Position numbers and translations under genes: made by a program. From Acholoe squamosa (lineage: Eukaryota > Annelida > Polychaeta > Phyllodocida > Polynoidae): a stretch of DNA of 64,000 nt. Numbering within the stretch: position 1 is the first letter of the stretch; every line of letters begins with the position of its first letter. Below the pieces are notes generated by a model that was given only the letters and a program-made list of their open reading frames with translations, was not told the DNA's origin and did not search any database. The stretch lies in NCBI GenBank assembly GCA_949317995.1, contig OX439038.1:62640813-62704812 (forward strand), in the 5' to 3' direction. This document shows positions 57,101 to 64,000 of the stretch, piece by piece.

Positions 57101-58452
57101 GTGCTGTATCAGCTGTACATGTGCTGTTTCTGCTGTACATGTGCTGTTACTTTGTACATGTGCTGGTACTGTTGTACATGTGCTGGTACTGTTGTACATG
57201 TGCTGTATCAGCTGTACATGTGCTGTATCAGCTGTACATGTGCTGTATCAGCTGTACATGTGCTGTATCAGCTGTACATGTGCTGGTACTGTTGTACATG
57301 TGCTGGTACTGTTGTACATGTGCTGTATCAGCTGTACATGTGCTGTATCAGCTGTACATGTATGTGTGCTGTATCTGCTGTATATGCGCTGTTACCGCTG
57401 TACATGTACTGTAACTAGTCTACGTGTGCTGTTACTCCTGTATATATGTTGTTACAGCTGTACATGTGCTGTATCAGCTGTACATGTGCTGGTACTGTTG
57501 TACATGTGCTGGTACTGTTGTACATGTGCTGTATCAGCTGTACATGTGCTGTATCAGCTGTACATGTGCTGTATCAGCTGTACATGTATGTGTCCTGTAT
57601 CTGCTGTATATGCGCTGTTACCGCTGTACATGTACTGTAACTAGTCTACGTGTGCTGTTACTCCTGTATATATGTTGTTACTGCTGTACATATGCTTTTT
57701 TTGCTGTACATGTGTTGTAACTGCTGGACATGTGCTGTTTCTGCTGTACATGTGTTGTTACTGCTGTACATGTGCTGTTTCTGCTGTACATGTGTTGTTA
57801 CTGCTGTACATGTGCTGTTTCTGCTGTACATGTGCTGTTACTGCTGTATATATGTTGTTTCTGCGGTATACATGCTGTATCTGCTGTACCTGTGCTGTTA
57901 CTGCTGTATTTATGCTGTTACTTCTGTGGATATGCTGTACATGTGCTGTTTCTGCTGTGCATCTGCTGTAACTGCTCTACATGTGCTTTACTACTGTACG
58001 TGTGCTGTAACTGCTGTATATATGCTGCAACTGATATGTATCTGTTGTTATTGCTGCAAATGTGCTGTATTTGCCTTACATGTACTGTATATGATGTACA
58101 TGTGCTGTTACTGCTGTGTATCTGCTGTTACTGCTGTACATGAGTTGTTACTGCTGTATCTGCTGTACCTGTGCTGTTACTGCTGTATATATGCTGTTAC
58201 TTCTGTGGATATGCTGTGTCTGCTGTACATGTGCTGCTACTGCTGTGCATCTGCTGCTACTGCTGTACATGTGCTGTTACTGCTGTAAGTGTGCTGTATC
58301 TGCTGTATATGCGCTGCTACTGCTGTACATGTCTTGTTACTGCTGTACATCTGCTGTTACTGCTGTACATGTGTTGTTACTGCTTTACATCTGCTGTTAC
58401 TGCTGTACATGTGTTGTATCTGCTATACATGTGCTGTTACTGCTGTATATAT
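51150..58452. repeat. 7.3-kb minisatellite of 20-bp units with ~1.1-kb higher-order repeats
   Basis: The unit is TGTACATGTGCTGTTACTGC and variants, about 365 copies. A marker variant (CTGCAACTGATATG) recurs at about 52342, 53461, 54561, 55315, 56392 and 58025, showing blocks of roughly 1.1 kb. Blocks near 52.6 and 53.7 kb match almost base for base with a 1,120-bp (56-unit) offset. A local subfamily with GTATCAGC lies at 57100-57590. The unit has no stop in several frames, so there are dozens of false Cys/Leu/Val-rich frames up to 381 codons. The array lies within the intron that starts at 51126. Confidence 0.97.
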
Positions 58453-58791
58453 TGTAGCGGAGAGGCTTGGCCGCCGAATGACTGCCACGCAGTCATTCGG
58501 GGAAAGTCTCAACGCTCGGGAGTAGTCCGCCGGAACGCTGCACGAGAGGCAGCGTCCCGGTGGAGACTTGTATATAAAGCGCGACTAGTTCCACCGGAGG
58601 TCAGATCCAGCCGACAGCCCGAGGTGAACAGTCAAGCAGCTAGCTCCCGGAGGAGGTTGCAGACGACATTTCTACCCACAGACAGCATTTAGATGGTGTG
58701 GCCAAGGAGTGCCAGGGCAATAAACCAAGCGAGTTAATGTTACTTGACGGGTTGTGTTCTTCGATCATTCATAATACGAACGGGCGCTACA
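58453..58791 (+). repeat. Left LTR of the Ty3/gypsy element
   Basis: 339 bp from TGTAGC to GCTACA, a 6-bp perfect terminal inverted repeat with the TG...CA rule. TATATAAAGC near 58570 is a good TATA box. TTGGTGACAGCGG follows at 58792 as the likely primer-binding region. Confidence 0.85.
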
Positions 58792-58852
58792 TTGGTGACA
58801 GCGGTGTTCTTAATATTTTTTTTTACGAACCTGCGTCCGGTGAGATCGAAGA

Positions 58853-60274
58853 ATGGCTGAGGGAGGATCTGGAGAAAAGAAAATGGAGTTGAGGTCTGCA
58901 GTAAAGAAGGACGAGAATGGGAAAAAAGGGGCGGAGGGTGGACCACAGGGGGTGAGAGGCCGCCAGAGAAAACCGGAGATGGCGTTGGGGCGGCCTCCCA
59001 TGATCGGTGGAACCCCTGTGACAGAAGGAAGAGCCGCAGAGGGGTGGGATTGGGATGAGAGAACACCCCTAGTGCAACCTCAACTGCCTGAGGGAGAGGA
59101 GGAAAGGGCTCAGGAGGTGAAGGAGGAGGCTAGAGAGGCTGAATGGGGAGAGATCTACTTACCTAAATTACCCGAGGACGCTGAGGGCGATACTGAGGGG
59201 GACGAAGAAGTAGAGTTCAAGGAACGCCCGGTGGACGAGGGCAGAGAGGTAAACGGGAGACAACCGGAGGCGGGTCAGGGAGGTCGGGCACGAAGAGAGC
59301 CCCCCGAACAGGTGAGAGTGGAAAGGAGAGAGGGATTGAGAAGGCGCCTGATTCCCCCACGGAGGGGCCGGACGCCTCCGGTGGAGGAGGGAGAGATAGG
59401 AGAAGGAGAAGGTGTCGTCGCCGGTAGAGGGGGGAGGGGGAAGACCGGAGGAGGAGGAGATGAGTGCGGACCAGCCGAGGGGCGGAAGCCAATTATTAAA
59501 CCTACCAAATTTGATGGGACGGGTGATTTGGCGGACTATTTCAATCATTTTGATTTGTGCGTAAGGGTTAATGGGTGGACACCCGAGGAGGCCGGAATGT
59601 TTCTTGGGTTGAGCCTAACAGGACCGGCCCGGCGATTGCTTACAGGGGTTAAACCAGCTACGGCGGAAGGGTACCGGCAGCTGAGGGAGGCTTTGGAACT
59701 CAGGTTCGAACCGCCTAATCAGATGGAAACTTACAAAGCGCTCCTCCGAACCAGGGAGCGTAAGCCGGGGGAAACGTTACAGGCTCTGCAAGAGGAACTT
59801 ACAAAATACACACGGCTGGCTTACCCCGACGCCGATGCAAAGACGGTGGACGCACTGGTTCTGGACCGATTCCTGTCCGCTTTGGGAGACAGTCAGCTTA
59901 GGCAGTGGGTATATCAGACGCAGCCCAAGGACCTGCAGGTGGCTGTTATGACAGCAATAGGGGCGGAGGCCTATCTGAAGACCATCAACCGGGAAGGGGT
60001 AGACAAGTTCAAAGTGAGAGCCGCCGACGCCTCCCTCACCGAGAAGATGACAACTTATTGCACCAAGATGGACGAGATGGCCGCCATGATGAAGGAGCTG
60101 AGCCAGAAGGTAGATGCAGGGTCCCAGGCGACCACCCGGAGGCGAACAGGCTGCTTCCAGTGTGGGCAGGAGGGCCATTTTAAGAGGGAGTGCCCCCAAC
60201 TGAAGAAGGGGGGAGACGCCGAGAGGAAAGTGGACGCAGCTCCGCCAAGCGCTTCCCGCCCGGCGGAAAACTAG
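58853..60274 (+). CDS. Gag of the Ty3/gypsy element
   Basis: 473 codons: a charged Glu/Arg/Gly-rich N-terminal half, a capsid-like region from about residue 220 (KFDGTGDLADYFNHFDLCV) and a CCHC knuckle CFQCGQEGHFKREC near the C-terminus. Fossil element; family Ty3/gypsy. Confidence 0.9.
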   Translation: MAEGGSGEKKMELRSAVKKDENGKKGAEGGPQGVRGRQRKPEMALGRPPMIGGTPVTEGRAAEGWDWDERTPLVQPQLPEGEEERAQEVKEEAREAEWGEIYLPKLPEDAEGDTEGDEEVEFKERPVDEGREVNGRQPEAGQGGRARREPPEQVRVERREGLRRRLIPPRRGRTPPVEEGEIGEGEGVVAGRGGRGKTGGGGDECGPAEGRKPIIKPTKFDGTGDLADYFNHFDLCVRVNGWTPEEAGMFLGLSLTGPARRLLTGVKPATAEGYRQLREALELRFEPPNQMETYKALLRTRERKPGETLQALQEELTKYTRLAYPDADAKTVDALVLDRFLSALGDSQLRQWVYQTQPKDLQVAVMTAIGAEAYLKTINREGVDKFKVRAADASLTEKMTTYCTKMDEMAAMMKELSQKVDAGSQATTRRRTGCFQCGQEGHFKRECPQLKKGGDAERKVDAAPPSASRPAEN

Positions 60275-60299
60275 AATCAACCCTGACCAGCGGCCTTGT

Positions 60300-63200
60300 T
60301 GGGGTTGAGAAGAGATGGCCGGACGAGAGGGTGCAGGGGAGACAGGAAAAAGGGGGTAATGGGATAATAGTGGCTGGGAAGATAGGCGGAAAGGAGGTAC
60401 AGCTGTTGGTGGATACTGGGTCGTCCCTTAACCTGTTGTCAGTGGACTGGTGGAGACGGGCAGGGGGATACCCCGATTTGGATCCCGCCGAAAACGACAT
60501 CTTTAACGCCGACGGCAGGCCCATGGTGGTGCGAGGGAAGTTCACCGGAAGCTTTCAATTGGGGTCTACAATCACAACTACCACGTTTACAGTAGCAGAG
60601 ATTGGCAATGAAGCCATCTTGGGAGCTTCCTTCCTGAGGGACCACCGTATCAAGGTGGATATGGCGGGAGCATCGGTGACGTGGTCGGGGGGGGACTCGA
60701 ATCTGGAAGGGCTGGTCCGGAGGATCGTGTGTGCCAGAGCGGCGGTGGTAGCCGGCGGGCAGGAAGCGCTGGTGGAGGGCCAGGTCTTAGGGGATTGGCC
60801 TGAAGGGCAGGAAGGGATGGTGGAAAAGGCGGAATCGGTGGGAAAGAGTAGCTTGTTCCTGGTGGGGCGAGGGCTGATAGTCCCAGAGGAAGGGCAAGCA
60901 TGTGTGCGGGTTTTGAACCCGGGTGGGGAAGCCGTGACAATCCACCGCGCCGAAACGCTGGGAACCCTGACTTCGGTGGAGGCTGGCGAAGGGGGGATCG
61001 GCGGAAGGTGTCGTGTGGTGGGAAAGCAGGAACTATTGGTGGAAGGGAGGAAGGTGGTGGCTGAGCTGGTGGACGGGACTGAGGCGCACAGGAGGAGGGC
61101 ATTGGCCACGTTGCTCAGGAGCAGGATCCACGCATTCCAGCTGGGGCCGGAGGACAGGGGCCATACTACGCTGGCTCGGCACCACATCAACACGGGGGGC
61201 GCAACTCCACTGAAGCAGCCGCCGAGGCGGCTGGCACCTCACAGGCGTCAGGTGGTAGACGAGGAAGTGGATAAGATGCTGGAAGCGGGGGTAATAGAGC
61301 CGGCGGCGGGGCCCTGGGCATCCCCCATTGTACTAGTAAAAAAAAAGGATGGTACAACGAGGTTCTGCGTGGATTATCGGCGGCTAAATGCTGTCACTGT
61401 CAAGGATGCTTACCCGCTGCCTCGAGTAGAGGATTGCCTCGACACCATGGCCGGGGCTGCCTGGTTTTCCTCCCTGGACTTAGCTAGTGGCTACTGGCAG
61501 CTGGACATAGCCACCGAGGACAGGGAGAAGACTGCATTTGCCACCCACCGGGGATTGTTTCAGTTCCGCCGTATGCCCTTTGGGTTATGCAATGCACCCG
61601 GGACATTTGAAAGAGTCATGGAGGTGGTGATGCGGGGCCTACAGTGGGAGACCTGCCTAGTATATCTGGATGACGTCGTAGTCTTCTCAGCTACCTTTGA
61701 AGAGCACCTCCACCGGCTGGGGGAGGTGTTGGACAGGCTTATCCAGGCGGGGCTTAAGATCAAACCAAGCAAGTGCCAATTGGCCAGAAGGAGAGTGATG
61801 TTCCTGGGGCATATGGTGAGTGAGGAGGGGATAGCCACCGACCCAGCCAAAGTAGAGGCGGTGGAGGGGTGGCCCACCCCTCAGAATATCACCGAAGTGC
61901 GCAGTTTCCTGGGGTTAGCCGGGTACTACCGAAATTTTGTCAAAGATTTCTCAGCAGTAGCCAAGCCCCTGTCCAGCCTGGCAGAGAAGGGAAGGAAGTT
62001 TGAATGGGACCGAGACTGCCAGCTGGCCTTCGAGCATCTGAAGCAGGAGCTTATTAGAGCCCCCATCCTAGCCTTTCCTCGGCCGGAGGGGGAACTGAGA
62101 CTGGACACCGACGCCAGTGACATCGGACTGGGGGCAGTCCTGTCACAAGAGCAGGAGGGGCACGAACGGGTCTTGGCTTATGCTAGCCGCACCCTAAATA
62201 AGGCGGAGCGGAATTATTGTGTGACCAGAAGGGAGCTGCTGGCCATCGTCTTTGCTCTGAAGAAGTTCAGGCATTATTTGATAGGACGGCCTACGAGAGT
62301 AAGGACAGACCATGCGTCCCTCCGGTGGTTAATGGGGTTTAAGGAACCTGAGGGGCAAATCGCTCGGTGGCTGCAAGTGATGGACACCTACGACCTAAGG
62401 ATAGAGCATAGGGCGGGGAAACTTCACGGGAATGCTGATGGCTTATCTCGTAGGCCGTGCAGACAGTGTGGGAGAGAGGAGGCGGGAATGGAAGTGTGCA
62501 GAGTGATCACTCGTGCTCAGGGGCGGAGGAGGGAAGCACCCCCAGAAACAGTAGGGGAGGAGATCTCGCCGGAGGCTTCGGCGGAGTCCCCCTCGCCGGC
62601 TGAGATAGCTTCCCCCGAGGAGCTGGACTGGGAAAAGGAGCAAGCGGCTGACCCCATCCTGCAGCAAGTGAAGAGGTGGATAGAAGGGGAGGAGGTGGAC
62701 CCGGCGGAACTGGGTGGGGCTGGCTACGAACTGAAGGCGTGGGCAGCCCAGAGAGACCTGCTGGGGGAGGTAAACGGTATCTTGGGCCGGTGGTGGGTGG
62801 AGCCGGCGGGGCAGTCAAGGTTCCAGGTAGCTGTCCCCAGAGCTACGAGGGAGGAGGTCCTCCGACAGGTGCATGGCTCAAGCTTGGGGGGGCATCTGGG
62901 GCGGAACAGAACCATCCGGCGTCTTCAGGATAGCTACTACTGGCCCGAGTTTCGGCGGGATGCCACTTGGTGGTGCGCCAGGTGTGAACCCTGTGTGAGG
63001 AGGAAGTCGGCCAGGCCACCCCACCGAGCACCCATGGGGCACGTGGCGGTAGGTCTTCCTATGGAGAGGGTAGCCATGGACATCATGGGCCCCCTACCAA
63101 TGACGAGGGAAGGGAACAAGTACATTATGGTGATTGCCGATTATTTCACCAAGTGGACAGAGGCGTATGCCATGAGGGACCAGCAGGCAGAAACGGTGGC

Positions 63201-64000
63201 TAGAGTCTTCGTGGAGGAGTTTGTGTGCCGCCTGGGACCCCCGGGGACGGTCCACACCGATCAGGGCCGTAATTTCCAGTCGGGGGTGTTCCAGGAGGTC
63301 CTAAGGCTGTTGGAAGTTAGCCAGACTAGGACATGTGCCTTCCGCCCCCAGAGTGATGGGATGGTGGAGAGGGCTAACCGAACCATAGAGATGCTGTTGG
63401 CCACCACGGTAGCCAAGGACCAGAGGGACTGGGACAGGAAATTGCCCTATGTAATGGCAGCATACAGAGCCTCTGCTCACTCCTCTACTAACATAACACC
63501 CAATAGGATGATGATGGGCCGAGAGACTACCACCCCCTTGGCTCTACTCTATCTGGCGGGGCCCCCGCCGAGCTCCCTGGAAGGATATGTGGCGGAGCTG
63601 CAGGTGCAGATGGCCCAAACCTTTCACTATGCTCGGGAAGTGCTGGGTCGGGCCGTAGAGAGGCAGAGGCGTAACTATGATGTGAGGGCAGGGGCAGTGA
63701 GCATAGTGGAGGGGGACACAGTCTTCTACTACCACCCGCTCAAGAGTAAGGGCGTCTCTCCAAAGCTTCAGTCATACTGGACGGGCCCCTGGACGGTGGT
63801 CCAGGTGCGGGGGAAGGTGTTGTTCACCATACGGAAGGGGCGCCTTGTGAAAGTGGTACACTTCGACTCTATCAAGAAGGTACCACCAGAGAGGGACCTC
63901 GGCGGAGGGCGGGGGTTGCCAGGGGGAGAGGGGAACGCCATGATACGAGCGGTGACGCAGAGCAGGCCGGCAGACGGTGGCGTGATGAGTAACTCAATGG
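60300..64000 (+). CDS. Pol of the Ty3/gypsy element, continues past the window
   Basis: Aspartic protease with LLVDTGSS at about 60405. RT from about 61240 (SPIVLVKKKDGTTRFCVDYR, YPLPRVED, SLDLASGYWQ, VYLDDVVVFS at about 61660). RNase H with LDTDASDIGLGAVLSQ at about 62102. Integrase with an HHCC finger (about 62870-62990), core DIMGPLP and HTDQGRNF, and a GPW-type C-terminal module at about 63780. The frame appears open to the edge. Confidence 0.93.

Larger units (their letters stand above)
58453..64000 (+). mobile_element. Ty3/gypsy LTR retrotransposon, right end outside window
   Basis: Parts in order: left LTR, primer-binding region, gag, then pol with protease, RT, RNase H and integrase, in the Ty3/gypsy order with integrase last. 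The element entered the 20-bp minisatellite at 58452. The right LTR is beyond the window, so LTR divergence cannot date it. Coding regions look whole as far as visible, suggesting a young copy. Gag and pol lie in different frames, which in this group is commonly bridged by programmed frameshifting. Confidence 0.95.

Noticed and set aside
51208-58288. Dozens of long Cys/Leu/Val-rich open frames in three plus frames and Thr/Gln/Asn-rich frames on the minus strand
   Set aside because: All are readings of a stop-free 20-bp minisatellite. The same pattern appears in every frame with 20-residue periodicity, with no splice or start support.
59168-61193. Long minus-strand Pro/Ser-rich frames opposite gag and pol
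   Set aside because: Antisense shadows of GC-rich retroelement coding sequence.

Overview
The window is eukaryotic nuclear DNA from an animal, most likely an invertebrate deuterostome (echinoderm or hemichordate type). Host genes have GT-AG introns, AT-rich intergenic DNA is packed with short inverted-repeat transposons, GGCCTA-type words are frequent, and the elements include a tRNA-headed SINE, a Penelope-like element and a Ty3/gypsy element. The species cannot be fixed from sequence alone.

Host genes. A tRNA-Lys(UUU) gene lies at 5113-5185 (minus). A secreted von Willebrand A domain gene or its relics lie at 5978-12640 (plus): a signal-peptide exon in correct splice phase with a VWA exon, a second VWA domain with an apparent 1-base frame break, and a small SAM-like last exon. 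A water-specific aquaporin of the AQP1/AQP4 type has three coding exons (20108-27801, plus; 291 residues) that join cleanly. The ESCRT-III subunit CHMP1A (minus) has six exons at 31858-35768, including a 20-base microexon; the initiator exon was not found. Mitochondrial thymidine kinase 2 (TK2, minus) has six exons at 46987-50578, all in phase. Head to head with TK2 is the first recognisable coding exon (50991-51125) of an unidentified plus-strand gene.

Mobile and repeated DNA. 1-3000: arrays of a roughly 31-bp unit in opposite orientations plus a 21-bp inverted repeat, foldback-like. 6.6-19.7 kb: many MITEs, several nested, a SINE inside a MITE, a 36-bp and a 112-bp tandem repeat. Aquaporin introns hold a 20-bp minisatellite with a 122-bp higher-order period and two more terminal-inverted-repeat elements. 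36857-41717 is an apparently intact, recent Penelope-like element with 353-bp terminal direct repeats differing at two sites, a candidate 10-bp target duplication and three open frames: an RG-rich ORF1, an RT plus GIY-YIG ORF2, and an unexpected ORF3 with two C2H2 zinc fingers. 42.4-50.4 kb holds a family of G-tract MITEs and two nested elements with ends like those at 34 kb. 51.15-58.45 kb is a 7.3-kb minisatellite of 20-bp units with roughly 1.1-kb higher-order repeats in the first intron of the plus-strand gene. A Ty3/gypsy LTR element has inserted into it at 58453 and runs off the right edge.

The strongest candidate for something undescribed is the zinc-finger ORF3 of the Penelope-like element, with a perfect CRE palindrome in the gap before it. 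The aquaporin, CHMP1A and TK2 genes look functional and unrelated to each other in role; the rest of the window is mostly transposon and satellite DNA.
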